Of a stretch of DNA of 64,000 nt, positions 52,452 to 62,078 are shown piece after piece. Under the pieces are notes generated by a model. That model saw only the letters and a program-made list of their open reading frames with translations. It was not told the origin of the DNA and made no database searches. Location: NCBI GenBank assembly GCA_949316235.1, contig OX438747.1, forward strand, positions 1,240,501-1,304,500. Reading direction: 5' to 3'. The stretch comes from Oegoconia quadripuncta (taxonomy: Eukaryota > Arthropoda > Insecta > Lepidoptera > Autostichidae). Each line of letters starts with the position of its first letter. Position 1 is the stretch's first letter. A program made the translations under genes and the position numbers.

Positions 52452-52590
52452 CCCGCAGCTCTTTAAAGTCAGGTTAAATAGGCATCTTCTGGGAAAGCTC
52501 GTTCCATCGTAGACCTTATCTCGACATTAGTCCAGATTAAGGTCAAGAGCGATCCCATTCTAATTAAAAAAAAAAAAAAATACATAATAC
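52452..52590 (+). repeat. Repeat U subfamily, copy 2
   Basis: CCCGCAGCTCTTTAAAGTCA through TCGTAGACCTTATCTCGACA to ATCCCATTCTAATT and an A run: the reverse complement of 28861-28990. The A run fixes the retroposon's direction as plus. Confidence 0.8.
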
Positions 52591-52603
52591 TTTAACTTCA
52601 TTT

Positions 52604-52730
52604 AACTCTGTTATCCATATCCATAACTCGGGTAAACGTGTCCGTATTCATCAAACCCCTAGCGGGATTCGAACCGAAATTTTAGTGCAACAATCCGGGT
52701 TCCTAACACTACACCAAACTGGTCGTCAAA
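52604..52730 (-). mobile_element. SINE D head and body fragment
   Basis: CCATAACTCGGGTAAACGTG, TGTCCGTATTCATC, CTAGCGGGATTCGAACCG and AACACTACACCAAACTGGTC. 3' part missing; several substitutions in the head. Confidence 0.68.
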
Positions 52731-52736
52731 GCGTTA

Positions 52737-53112
52737 TAATATGTATCTATAACTAATATAATATGTATCTATAACTAATATAATATGTATCTATAACTAA
52801 TATAATATGTATCTATAACTAATATAATATCTATCTATAACTAATATAATATCTATCTATAACTAATATAATATGTATCTATAACTAATATAATATGTAT
52901 CTATAACTAATATAATATGTATCTATAACTAATATAATATGTATCTATAACTAATATAATATGTATCTATAACTAATATAATATGTATCTATAACTAATA
53001 TAATATCTATCTATAACTAATATAATATGTATCTATAACTAATATAATATGTATCTATAACTAATATAATATGTATCTATAACTAATATAATATGTATCT
53101 ATAACTAATATC
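52737..53112. repeat. 22-bp tandem array, about 17 units
   Basis: The unit is ATGTATCTATAACTAATATA plus AT. Three units carry ATCTATCT in place of ATGTATCT; the rest are essentially identical. The last unit runs into CTAATATCTAATCTAACTAA, the end of repeat C, whose own terminal words are similar. There are no spacers of differing sequence, so it is not a CRISPR array. Confidence 0.95.
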
Positions 53113-53460
53113 TAATCTAACTAATGTTACAAATGGGAAAGTTTGCACGTTTGTTTGTAGCTTAATCATGGTGAAACCGATGAACGGATTTGAATGAAAT
53201 TTGGTATATAGGTAGGATGGATGGATGGTGGATTGAGACATAGGATAAATAAATAAATAAATATCCTTAGACGTACACACAGCTAGACATCTAGTTCCAC
53301 AGTAAGTAACTATAGGCTTGTGTTGTGGATACCAGATGGTTGATATACTACATACATTTTTTTTTTATCCCTATGAAGTGTGTAATTCCCGCAGGATAAA
53401 CAAATTTCCGCTAAAGGTATTCCACGCAGGCGAAGCCGCGGGCGGAAAGCTAGTACTTCA
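53105..53460 (-). repeat. Repeat C, split by a SINE D fragment
   Basis: AATCTAACTAATGTTACAAA, GATGAACGGATTTGAATGAA and GATTGAGACATAGGATA lie before, and ATCCCTATGAAGTGTG, CAGGATAAACAAATTTCCGC and GGCGAAGCCGCGGGCGGAAA after, the insertion. Together they give the standard layout. Confidence 0.8.
53240..53372 (-). mobile_element. SINE D subfamily 3' fragment inside repeat C
   Basis: AAATATCCTTAGACGTACAC, ATCTAGTTCCACAGTAAGTA and TTGTGTTGTGGATACCAGAT, with AATAAATA on one side and a T run on the other. Headless like the 9291 copy. Confidence 0.78.
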
Positions 53461-53663
53461 TAAGTATTTCTTTTATTCCTTTGTTTCGTAGCATCTATTT
53501 GAAAGTAATATTGCATATACAACATCAATGCCGTGAGACGATAAATTTAGATCGATTTCCCAAAATCGTTTTCCTTGTACAAAATTTTGTATTCGCGTTT
53601 TTTCCATAGCTTTTTCCTTTTACTAAAACGTTCTAATCGCTTTGTAGCCGAACACTTTTGTTT

Positions 53664-53886
53664 TCTTTTAAATGAGAGGGCGGCAAACGAGCATGCGGGT
53701 CACCTGATGGAAAGCAATCACCGCCGCCCATGGACACCCGCAACACCAAAAGGGTCACAGATGCGTTGCCGGCCTTTGAGGAAGGTGTAGGCTCGTTTCT
53801 TGAAGGTTCCAATGTCGTACTCGTTCGGGAATACCGCTGCAGAAAGTCCGTTCCACAGGGTGGTCGTACGTGGTAGGAAGTTTCTG
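53664..53886 (-). pseudogene. CR1/Zenon-like LINE 3' end
   Basis: The minus strand carries the codons for the reverse transcriptase end (as in 9740-9885) and the untranslated GAGCATGCGGGTCACCTGAT region. Closely matches 9690-9900. Truncated at about 53886. Confidence 0.78.
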
Positions 53887-54304
53887 TTTTCTGTTAGAGT
53901 GCTTATTTTTACCCGACTGCCGAAGTTTTTCGAGTGTTATGTATTTATGTCCGTTCCTTTAGCGCATCCTCTGGCCTAAACGAACTTGACCGATTTCAAA
54001 GTGCATTGTGTCGTTAGATTCGTCTTGGTACCAATAGAGTCAATGGATACATTTTATGCTAAAAAAAAACAGCATGGCGTCAACAAAATCTATCTTTATT
54101 TCAATCTAAAATATTTTATACATTATATCTGTCGGGTTTTTTTGTTTACTGGAATAGTTATTTAATTCTTTTATTATATATTTATAAGGTACTTATGTGT
54201 GTATTATTTTTGTTATGTATGTAATTTTTGTTTATTAAATAAGTAATTCATTATGTAGGTATTTCATATCTTCATCCGTATTTTGCACAACCTGCCTGTT
54301 CTAT
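53887..54304. other. Unassigned stretch
   Basis: CCCGACTGCCGAAGTTTTTC at 53912 and a reversed partner phrase at 33255-33295 (CGAAAAAC...GGCAGTCGGGTA) suggest a small shared repeat. Nothing else recognised. Confidence 0.35.
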
Positions 54305-54455
54305 AAAGTTATACTCCTACACCCAAAGGTTGCCTGGAAGAGATCGCTCTTAGTGATGAGGCCGCCTAATTGTACTCTTTTCAGTATTGTGCTTTGTAAA
54401 ATGTATATTCTCCTTTTGTGCAATAAAGTGTATTAATATTGTATTGTATTATTTA
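54305..54455 (+). repeat. Repeat R, copy 4
   Basis: AAAGGTTGCCTGGAAGAGAT, TTAGTGATGAGGCCGCCTAA, TCCTTTTGTGCAATAAAGTG, with a TATTGTATTGTATT tail. Confidence 0.78.
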
Positions 54456-55304
54456 TATTTAAAATTAAACTAGAGGAGAAAGGTGTTTAGGCATGTCTGA
54501 TGAAACCTTGATGATAATTAAATTTACTTCCTCGGTCGTTTCACAAATTTTCAATTAGGGCATGTTATGCACATTGTAACATATTTCAGTCCATTTTTTG
54601 CTACCGTTCATTCCCTGCGTTGTATTGAAAACATATTATATCGTCAACATTATCATGCCGTATTATCAATTAGGTACATTTCTTCATAGCGCTAACGATC
54701 GGATCCGACGGGCTGAGAACGGCAGTGGGTCGTCGGCTCCCCTGTCTGGAGGTCCCCACGACCTTGCCGCGTGGGGTGCAAGGTCGGCTAGGCCAGTGGA
54801 ATTTGCCAATCTGTTTCCATTGGGAGCAGACTCGGGACGCAACGGGATTTTGTACTGTTAATGATTGTTATTAGAACGATATTTCGAAATAGTTCTACAT
54901 ATTGGGGGGAAAAGGTATATCAAAATTATTTGTCAAAAAGGAGATCGCACAGACAGCTGATTTCCAAACCTCCTCTCGGTTTTAAAAAAGAGATTCGATC
55001 GAACCGAAACGCATTCGGTTGTGCGAACTGGAATTTTACAAAACGGACACAATAGTAGATTCTTTAAGCGAGCAGAAAGTGTTTTATAATGCATCTAGTA
55101 TCGTTAGTAGCCCGAATACATAATTCGCGATCGACAATCTGATTTTCTACCAAATTTTTTAAATTCAAAATTAGAACGATCTAGTCCGGCTTTCGACATG
55201 CAAACATTGTTCTTAATTTGAATGTCTTTCGACGAGTGCACACAATATTTATAACAAAACGTTTTGGGGTTACATTGTTAGACAAATTAAAAAAAAAAGT
55301 TCTT
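54456..55304. other. Unassigned stretch with GC-rich part at 54690-54845
   Basis: A plus frame at 54598-54861 covers the GC-rich part (CGGCTCCCCTGTCTGGAGGT), which is probably a LINE or other repeat relic. No family match here. Confidence 0.35.
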
Positions 55305-55568
55305 CTTAATTTGCCCGTAAACATCCCACTGTTGCCTCGTATATGACCACCATGCTGGCCCAATGCGGGTTGGGGACTTCACATGCCTTCGAATTTTTAT
55401 TTCTCAGGCATGCAGGTTTCCTCACTATGTTTTCCGTGACCATTTAAGAGCAATTTCAATAATTCAATTAAATTTTAAAACTCATTAGTACATTGGTCTG
55501 CCTGGGAATGGAACCCGGATCTCCTAAATTAGGAGACCGCGTCATAACCGCTGAGCCACCGATGCTCC
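55305..55568 (-). mobile_element. SINE G, copy 3
   Basis: CCGTAAACATCCCACTG then directly TTGCCTCGTATATGACCACC (about 12 bp lost), GCTGGCCCAATGCGGGTTGG, GGGAATGGAACCCGGATCTC and ACCGCTGAGCCACCGATGC. Confidence 0.82.
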
Positions 55569-56111
55569 TACAGTACAAAACTGTAATTTTTTAAAATTTC
55601 TGTAGTCAACTGTCCCAATACTGCAGAGCCCACGCACTGATGATAGTTATGACGTCACAGAACGTTTCAAACCCGAAAACAAATTGAATAACAAGGGAAC
55701 TTCTAAATGACATAAGTGTAAGGACCTAGACTCAAGCTCACGGGTCCGTCCTGTCGGCGGAGTAAACAGGGTATTTCAATCGTCCTCCAGACGGGGGCCT
55801 TGCCCTATCAGTACGCCCTTGCCCTACGCTTACAGATGCATAATTTTCCCTGTGTTAGTGATGGGTAATACAGGCGTAATTGTGATGTGACTGGTGTGAG
55901 AGAGAGATAGATCACTCTTGTACACTCGTACACTGTCACAAGAATGATATAACGACCTTTTGAAATGCTTGGAGATATTAGATGGGGCTGGATAATGCAA
56001 CTGAACGCCATTTTTGTTACATAAATAAATTTTTCCAAACTTGACGGTGCTGCGTGTGGTTGCGTTGTCTGGCTCAAGGAGTCCACGGAAGACCAGCGTC
56101 GTGGTATCTAA
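55569..56111. other. Unassigned stretch
   Basis: Two overlapping minus frames (55808-56086 and 55830-56165) have no motif. No in-window repeat was recognised. Confidence 0.35.
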
Positions 56112-56187
56112 CTGGTACCTCGGCATATGCTGAGTGGATGCCTTTTCGCCCGAAAAGGCATCCACTCAGCATATGCCGAGGTACCAG
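56112..56187. repeat. Perfect palindrome, 37-bp arms, 2-bp centre
   Basis: CTGGTACCTCGGCATATGCT and the following 17 bases (56112-56148) are the exact reverse complement of 56151-56187. The two central bases are CC. The structure is followed directly by a short (TA)n tract, like the larger palindrome at 47242. No transposon-like flanks are seen. Confidence 0.95.
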
Positions 56188-56206
56188 ATATATATATATA
56201 TATATG
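56188..56206. repeat. Short (TA)n tract
   Basis: Nine TA-type units adjoin the palindrome's right arm. Confidence 0.85.
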
Positions 56207-56726
56207 TATATTTTGCTGGTATTTAACATTATTGTTTAGTTTACGATATGTGACACCGAATAAATACTTTTTCTTTCTTTTACTATGAAACTATAAGTCT
56301 GCATAAACTTAGTGATCCATACAATTGAAAATTGAGAATACCCCCGAGGAAACAAGTGATTACAGCAACCCGGTAAACCAAACCGACTGTATTAAAAACC
56401 ACAGGAATCCAATCCGTTGATTTAAAAAAAATAAACACACTGTAAAGAGTGACATAGGGAAAACTTCATTTTTAATATCTTTTCCCAAAAGAAAAAATTT
56501 AAACATTTGAAATTAGAACGTAAGGTTCATTAAAAAAGTAAATAGGCGCCCTGTAGGCCTTCCCGCGCTTTTGCACTAGTTTAATGAGGATTGAATCGTT
56601 TTGAACAAATTGATCAGATATATTAATAGGTAGGTGGACGTATATAAGAAAATAAAAAAGTATTGTTCAACATGAGCTCTTAAGTACCTATGCTGTATTC
56701 CTTCTTTATTAGCGACACTATCGCGT
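56207..56726. other. Unassigned stretch
   Basis: CGAATAAATACTTTTTCTTTC at 56259, here split as CGAATAAATAC and TTTTTCTTTC, looks like a 3' end signal with tail. Nothing else recognised. Confidence 0.35.
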
Positions 56727-56936
56727 AGTTTTTTTTTTTTTTATATATGAGAGGGCGCAAAACGAGCATGCGGGTCACCTGATGGAAAGCAATCACCGCC
56801 GCCCATGGACACCCGCAACACCAAAAGGGTCACAGATGCGTTGCCGGCCTTTGAGGAAGGTGTAGGCTCGTTTCTTGAAGGTTCCAATGTCGTACTCGTT
56901 CGGGAATACCGCTGCCGGAAGTCCGTTCCATAGTGT
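56727..56936 (-). pseudogene. CR1/Zenon-like LINE 3' end
   Basis: After a T12 run: GAGCATGCGGGTCACCTGAT, CAACACCAAAAGGGTCACAG, TCTTGAAGGTTCCAATGTCG and CGCTGCCGGAAGTCCGTTCC. Same segment as 53664-53870, with a few differences. Confidence 0.8.
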
Positions 56937-57142
56937 AGACAATATTTTTTTTTTTTATCAAAAATCCAATAATGCTGCTTTAGTTTTAATCAAAATCGGG
57001 CCCGAGATTCTTTTGAGTACTTTTCTCGATTCCTCACAGTATAGGATTTGACCATGCACGTCCACTTGAAAAATTTGTCGCAGGCAGATCACTGAATTAG
57101 CCACTTCTTAAAATGCGAAGGCGGATCCTTATGTTTTTTTTT

Positions 57143-57362
57143 ATTCCTACTTGACCTTAATCACACCTGATGTTAAGTGAAGATAAGGTCGAAGGTGGAA
57201 GCGTACTGACCCGGAAACCCCAACACATTTGGGGGACTGGCGATCTTATTTCTGACAACCGGAACACAACGATGCGATTAACATTGCTGCTTGGCGGCAG
57301 ATTTAGATAAGATGGTGGTAGCTAGCCAGGCCAGGACATTTAAAATGCCCTACCACCAACCA
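57143..57362 (-). mobile_element. SINE A, head truncated
   Basis: CTACTTGACCTTAATCACAC through GGAACACAACGATGCGATTA to GCCCTACCACCAACCAAA. The head is replaced by the fold-back sequence that begins ATGGCGGATAT. Confidence 0.85.
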
Positions 57363-57515
57363 AATGGCGGATATAATCCTACATTATTGGAAACTGTACT
57401 GCTCAGGGCTAACTTAGGTTGTGTTAGGTGGCTTTGAATACTTCAATGAATACGCAGTGGGGATGCCCTCTGGTTAGCGCAGTTTTCAATAATGTAGCAA
57501 ATATCCGCCATAAAT
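57363..57515. mobile_element. Fold-back element with about 32-bp inverted ends
   Basis: ATGGCGGATATAATCCTACA then TTATTGGAAACTG at the left pairs with the reverse complement of the right end, ATGGCGGATATTTGCTACAT then TATTGAAAACTG. The arms are separated by about 85 bp. It abuts SINE A exactly where that element's head should start. No coding sequence, class unknown. Confidence 0.7.
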
Positions 57516-57604
57516 AACTATCGGCCTAGGCATTTCATGAAAAATACAATTTGGAATACAACCTCCTCCCACTTGGACAGGGTTTGGCCCATGATCTATC
57601 ACGA

Positions 57605-57790
57605 GGGCCAAGCGCGGGTTGGTAGATTTATGTAAGACTAGTGGCCACCTGATAGTCAAGCCGCCCCTGTAGGCCACCGACTTGGCTTACCGATTGGAAA
57701 ATACCACTAGTGGTCACCCATCCAAGTACTGACTGCGTCAGTTGCTTAACTTCCTTAATCGAAACCAATAAAGAATGCGACTGCGCCTCT
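57605..57790 (-). mobile_element. 5S-rRNA-like SINE, copy 3
   Basis: Read on the minus strand: GAGGCGCAGTCGCATTC (A-box-like, as in copy 1), then GATTAAGGAAGTTAAGCAAC, GCAGTCAGTACTTGGATGGG and TGACCACTAGTGG, then the tail TAAGCCAAGTCGGTGGCCTA. The core is the clearest match to 5S rRNA in the window: AAGTTAAGCAAC and AGTACTTGGATGGGTGACC are the usual 5S internal control region words. The 5' and 3' thirds of 5S rRNA are absent. Confidence 0.7.
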
Positions 57791-57800
57791 ATTAATGGGT

Positions 57801-58243
57801 GCAAATATTTATTCTTGTTTTTGTTGCCTATATCTTGTTCAGATAGAGCTGTCACTTTCTTAGCAGATTGAATGCTTAGGCTTTAATAAGGGCATTATTG
57901 TTTTTAAACTAACTTAATATAATCAGTTGAGATAAAACAGATGCACAGTGACAAGCTGTCCATTATCTAAGCAGGCGACCTCACTCGGGTATCGAACCCG
58001 CAATCTGGGTCAATGCAACACGCGAGTGCCGAGGAAAAACTGCGCTGGAGGAAGTTCATAACCTTATTAGCGATGGGGGATAAAGCGCGCTTCACACAAT
58101 CCGATAAGTCGGACGGTTTAAAATCTTATTGACAAATCGGGTAGAATATAAAAGCGTTAATCAGTCGGTCCCAGAGTTTAGAAAACATATGGTGGCCACT
58201 ATTCTGACAAAAATTCACCTCAGAGATTTCCTGTTGGGCCAGG
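57801..58243. other. Unassigned stretch before the Copia element
   Basis: CGGGTATCGAACCCGCAATC at 57987 has SINE-head character but cannot be assigned to a family. Otherwise nothing recognised. Confidence 0.35.
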
Positions 58244-58248
58244 GGAGG

Positions 58249-58392
58249 TGTTGTAAGATGTGATACTGGCCATATTAGAACTATTTTATTTTGAATTTTT
58301 AGTATAGAACATCTGCTTTTACTGTGACAATCACTTCCAAATATACATTTGCCATGTAAACATCTAGTGTTCTTACTTTATATTTTCCCACA
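58249..58392 (+). repeat. Copia 5' LTR (144 bp)
   Basis: It starts TGTTGTAAGATGTGATAC and ends TATATTTTCCCACA, giving the TG...CA termini of LTRs. It reads identical to 62563-62706. TTTATATTTT near the end could act as a TATA-like element. No AATAAA is present in it. Confidence 0.96.
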
Positions 58393-58404
58393 CGTTATCA
58401 GCAC
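58393..58404 (+). promoter_or_regulatory. Copia primer-binding site, internal tRNA-Ile type (inferred)
   Basis: CGTTATCAGCAC begins at the first base after the LTR. Its reverse complement, GTGCTGATAACG, equals the anticodon stem-loop of eukaryotic tRNA-Ile (GTGCTAATAACG) except at the wobble base, where that tRNA carries inosine, which pairs with C. The Drosophila copia element likewise primes from an internal half-tRNA cut in the anticodon arm (from initiator tRNA-Met). Priming by a half tRNA-Ile is therefore my inference. Confidence 0.6.
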
Positions 58405-58526
58405 GAAAAGGTAAAGAACATTAAATATTTAACACGTGCGTGTAAAAGATATTTGTTGAAAGTCGCGAAAATTATAATTTCGCTTATTTTTCATTTTTTC
58501 GTCTTTGACATATTAGCTGTGAAATA

Positions 58527-61500
58527 ATGTCAAGTTCAATTTCTGTAATAAAACCGCTAGTAAACAGAGACGGTTTTGGTGTTTGGAAATTCAAGATGCG
58601 TATGTACCTAATACACGAAAATTTATGGGAAACTGTTGCCGGATACCCTGAAGGTAGTCAAATTACCGCTGAGAAAAAGTTACGTGACGATCAGATTGCG
58701 TTATCGAAAATTTGTCTCACAGTTGATGGTATGGCAATCACCCTTCTCAGACCTTGTGAAACGGCTAAAGCTGCGTGGAAAGCCTTGTCCTCTGCGTATG
58801 AAGACAAAGGCTTAGGACGTAGAATAAGCCTCGAAAGGAAGTTGTACAGGTACTGTCTAGATGATTTCAACGATATAGAAATGTACATTAATGCTGTTAT
58901 GTCAACAGTCCAGGACCTTGCCGATATCGGCAAGATCATAGAAGATGCTTCAATCGCTGCTATTCTTCTTGGAGGTTTGTCTCCACAGTATGCCCCTCTT
59001 GTTATGGCATTGGAGAACTCAAATGTAGAAATTACTGTTGACTTGATAAAGACGAAATTGTTGAATGAATTGAATAAACCAAAGGAGAATAACCCGGATA
59101 CTGCCCTGAAAACACGGACTAATCAGAAATCTAAGCCATCTTCATCAAAAACTAAGAAACAGATTATCTGTTACGACTGTCGGGAGCCAGGCCATAAGAG
59201 TCCAGACTGTCCCCATAAGAAGGACAAGAAAAAGAAATCTGAGAATCATAGAAACTCTTTAAGTGCGTTGAATGTCATTGGTGACGTGGAGAGTACTAAA
59301 TGGTACATAGATTCTGGGGCGTCGGCCCATATGACTTCAAGACGAGAATGGATGGAGAACGTGAAAGGATATCCCACCGGCAAAGTGACAATTGCTAATG
59401 GAGAGGTGTTATCCAGTGAAGGCGTTGGCGATATTTCTATTACGATGTGTGATGAGGTTACGAAGATTAGTGACGTTGTTCATGTACCTAATTTGAACGC
59501 TAATCTTATTTCAGTAAAGAAAGCAGTTGATAACGGTTTTTGTGTGGTTTTTGATAAATCTGGTTGTAACTTTTATAACTCTAGTGTTTTTTCTTGTACA
59601 GGTATTTCTTTGCTACATGGTTCGATCTGTGGTGGGCTGTATTCTTTAGATTGTACAGTCAATGTACCACGTCAATTATCTGCTTTTGATGTGCACTCTG
59701 ACGTGTCCAGGTATCAACTCTGGCATAAACGTTTAGGTCACCTATGCCGCATTGGGATGGATCGCTTAAAAAAGGACCAGGTAGTAGGCATAGATTATTC
59801 AACAGTTGACAAGGAACCATGTGTGGCCTGTGTAGAAGGAAAACTGAGTCGGAAGCCTTTCAAAAGGATTCCGTATAAAAGGGCAACTTCAGTTTTAGAA
59901 CTTGTCCATACTGACGTTTGTACATTATCAGAGACGTCTTTTCAAGGAAGTAAGTATGTCTTATTTTTCATAGATGACTTTACTCGTATGATCTTTGCAT
60001 TCTTTATTTCTTCAAAAGCTGAAGTAAAGGATAAATTTCGTATTTTCAAATCCCTAGTGGAGCGAGAAAAGGGATTAAAAATAAAAGTGTTGAGGAGCGA
60101 CAACGGGACAGAATATGTCAATACTGACCTTACAAATTACTTACAGATGGAAGGAATTCAGCATCAGACGACAGTGCCCTATAGTCCGCAGCAAAACTCC
60201 ATCGCTGAAAGGATCAACAGAACGATCATAGAGAAGGCTAGGTCTATGCTCTCTGGCAGTTCTCTTTCTCCAGCATATTGGCAAGATGCGATGGAAACTG
60301 CAGTCTATCTTAAGAATAGGACTCCTCACCGTGCTCTCGAAGGTAAGACTTCTTTTGAGCTGTGGTATGGTAAACAGCCGAACCTATCACACTTAAGAGT
60401 CTTTGGATGTCGAGCTCTGATTCATGTCCCCGATTGTAATCGGAAGAAGTTGGACGTGAAGGCAACCGAGCATATTTTTGTTGGCTATTCTGACGATCCC
60501 AATAGTTATTGCTTCCGAGATGCAAAATATCCTAGACGACTTGTCAAAAGTAGGGACGTGGTTTTCTTTGAAGACACTTTCCGGGATTTAGAGGAAAAAG
60601 GAAAGGGTGTCAAATACCAGTTAGCGCCTGGTGCGCTCAAACCGGCACGTGTACCCTTATTCCTTAGTCCTCAATCACGGGTGGATGTGCCACAACCGGC
60701 ACGTTTACCTTTATGTTCACAGATCGACTCTACAACAAATAGTAGAGAGGATCCGATACCTGGACCCAGTATTGTTGCCGACTTTGAGCCGAGTCAACTT
60801 GGGTTTGCCCCGTCACCAGAACAATTAGAAGAAAGTGATTCTGATGTTGAGGTTGCAGAACCACGCTATAATCTGAGACCTAGAAAAATCCACAATACTG
60901 CCGCCAACTGTGTTTGTATGCAGACTATATCCTCTCAAATGGATGAACCGACTACTTATCAACAAGCGGTGAATGCAGTAGATAGAGATAATTGGTATCA
61001 TGCTATGAGAGATGAATACCAGGCCTTGCTGGAAAAGAAAACGTGGATTCTGGTGAATAGGCCAGATAAGAAGGTTATACCATGCAAATGGGTTTACAAA
61101 TTAAAAAAGAATGCCCATGGCGATATAATCAAATATAAAGCTAGACTTGTCGCGAAAGGCTATAATCAAGTTCATGGTGTCGATTACTATGAAACCTTCG
61201 CTCCGGTAATTCGGAATTCCTCCTTACGCGTTTTGATTGCTTTAGCAGCAGAAATGGGCCTGAAGATGCGACACTTAGACGTCGACACCGCCTTTTTAAA
61301 TGGCGATCTTCAAGAAGAAGTCTACATGGACCAGCCTCCGGGTTTTAAGAGCAAAGGTGACGAAGATAAAGTGTGTCTGTTGCAAAAGTCCCTGTATGGC
61401 TTAAAACAGGCTCCTCGCGCGTGGAATATTAAGCTCAATGAAGTGTTGAGTAAAATAGGTTTTATTAGATTACCTACCGAACCATGCGTATATAAAAAAC

Positions 61501-62078
61501 TCCTTGGTTCAGAATTAATCCTGTTAGCAGTCTATGTGGATGACATCATTGTTTATTACCAGAATGAAGAGTCATTCGACGCTGTCAAGAGTGACTTACT
61601 AAAATATTTTACATTAAAAGATTTAGGTCCACTGAAATATTATCTGGGATTAAATATCTCAACGGAAAATGGTGAAATACGAGTCAATCAAAAGTCATAT
61701 ATTGAATTCCTACTAGAAAAATTCAATTTAGGGCAGGCAAAAGAGTACGACACTCCCTTGGCGAATAGCAAAATAGGTGCTCTTCAGGATTCGGATTGTA
61801 AGAATAATCATTATGCCTATCTGAATTTAATAGGTTGTCTAATGTACCTTGCTGTCAATACTCGACCTGATATTGCTTTTGCTGTTAGCTATCTTAGTCA
61901 GTATAACAACAAATATAACAGCACGCATTGGGTGGCAGCGAAACGAGTACTTCAGTACCTAAAAGGCACTATAGATCATTCTATTATTTATAAGAAGACA
62001 GGAGAACTTCTCGTAGGTTATACGGACGCGGATTTTGCGAACTGTGTGCATGATCGTCGTTCCTACACAGGTTATTGA
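58527..62078 (+). CDS. Copia Gag-Pol polyprotein, up to in-frame TGA
   Basis: 1,183 residues are encoded before TGA at 62076-62078. Domains in order: a Gag region (about 1-210); a zinc knuckle CYDCREPGHKSPDC at 215-228 (CX2CX4HX4C) for RNA binding; an aspartic protease with YIDSGASAHM (D262); an integrase zinc region (LWHKRLGHL, then CVAC) and catalytic core D463 (HTDVC), D525 (RSDNGTEY), E561 (SIAERINR), spaced D-35-E; reverse transcriptase from about 860, with LDVDTAFLNGDL and YVDD at 1003-1006; and the first part of RNase H (GYTDADFAN). All catalytic residues seen are intact. The ATG sits about 135 bp after the LTR in a favourable context. The frame continues without shift for a further 132 codons after the TGA. 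Confidence 0.95.
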   Translation: MSSSISVIKPLVNRDGFGVWKFKMRMYLIHENLWETVAGYPEGSQITAEKKLRDDQIALSKICLTVDGMAITLLRPCETAKAAWKALSSAYEDKGLGRRISLERKLYRYCLDDFNDIEMYINAVMSTVQDLADIGKIIEDASIAAILLGGLSPQYAPLVMALENSNVEITVDLIKTKLLNELNKPKENNPDTALKTRTNQKSKPSSSKTKKQIICYDCREPGHKSPDCPHKKDKKKKSENHRNSLSALNVIGDVESTKWYIDSGASAHMTSRREWMENVKGYPTGKVTIANGEVLSSEGVGDISITMCDEVTKISDVVHVPNLNANLISVKKAVDNGFCVVFDKSGCNFYNSSVFSCTGISLLHGSICGGLYSLDCTVNVPRQLSAFDVHSDVSRYQLWHKRLGHLCRIGMDRLKKDQVVGIDYSTVDKEPCVACVEGKLSRKPFKRIPYKRATSVLELVHTDVCTLSETSFQGSKYVLFFIDDFTRMIFAFFISSKAEVKDKFRIFKSLVEREKGLKIKVLRSDNGTEYVNTDLTNYLQMEGIQHQTTVPYSPQQNSIAERINRTIIEKARSMLSGSSLSPAYWQDAMETAVYLKNRTPHRALEGKTSFELWYGKQPNLSHLRVFGCRALIHVPDCNRKKLDVKATEHIFVGYSDDPNSYCFRDAKYPRRLVKSRDVVFFEDTFRDLEEKGKGVKYQLAPGALKPARVPLFLSPQSRVDVPQPARLPLCSQIDSTTNSREDPIPGPSIVADFEPSQLGFAPSPEQLEESDSDVEVAEPRYNLRPRKIHNTAANCVCMQTISSQMDEPTTYQQAVNAVDRDNWYHAMRDEYQALLEKKTWILVNRPDKKVIPCKWVYKLKKNAHGDIIKYKARLVAKGYNQVHGVDYYETFAPVIRNSSLRVLIALAAEMGLKMRHLDVDTAFLNGDLQEEVYMDQPPGFKSKGDEDKVCLLQKSLYGLKQAPRAWNIKLNEVLSKIGFIRLPTEPCVYKKLLGSELILLAVYVDDIIVYYQNEESFDAVKSDLLKYFTLKDLGPLKYYLGLNISTENGEIRVNQKSYIEFLLEKFNLGQAKEYDTPLANSKIGALQDSDCKNNHYAYLNLIGCLMYLAVNTRPDIAFAVSYLSQYNNKYNSTHWVAAKRVLQYLKGTIDHSIIYKKTGELLVGYTDADFANCVHDRRSYTGY

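Noticed and set aside
52737..53112. CRISPR-like array
   Set aside because: Units are contiguous and uniform without unique spacers, in a eukaryotic genome. It is a minisatellite.
57605..57790. A genuine 5S rRNA gene or plain 5S pseudogene
   Set aside because: Only the central third resembles 5S. The same unrelated tail follows it in three places, which indicates a retroposon family.
62076..62078. Selenocysteine or programmed readthrough at the Copia TGA
   Set aside because: No SECIS-like structure or known readthrough context can be shown by eye. A simple nonsense mutation is the default. It is kept only as a question for copy comparison.
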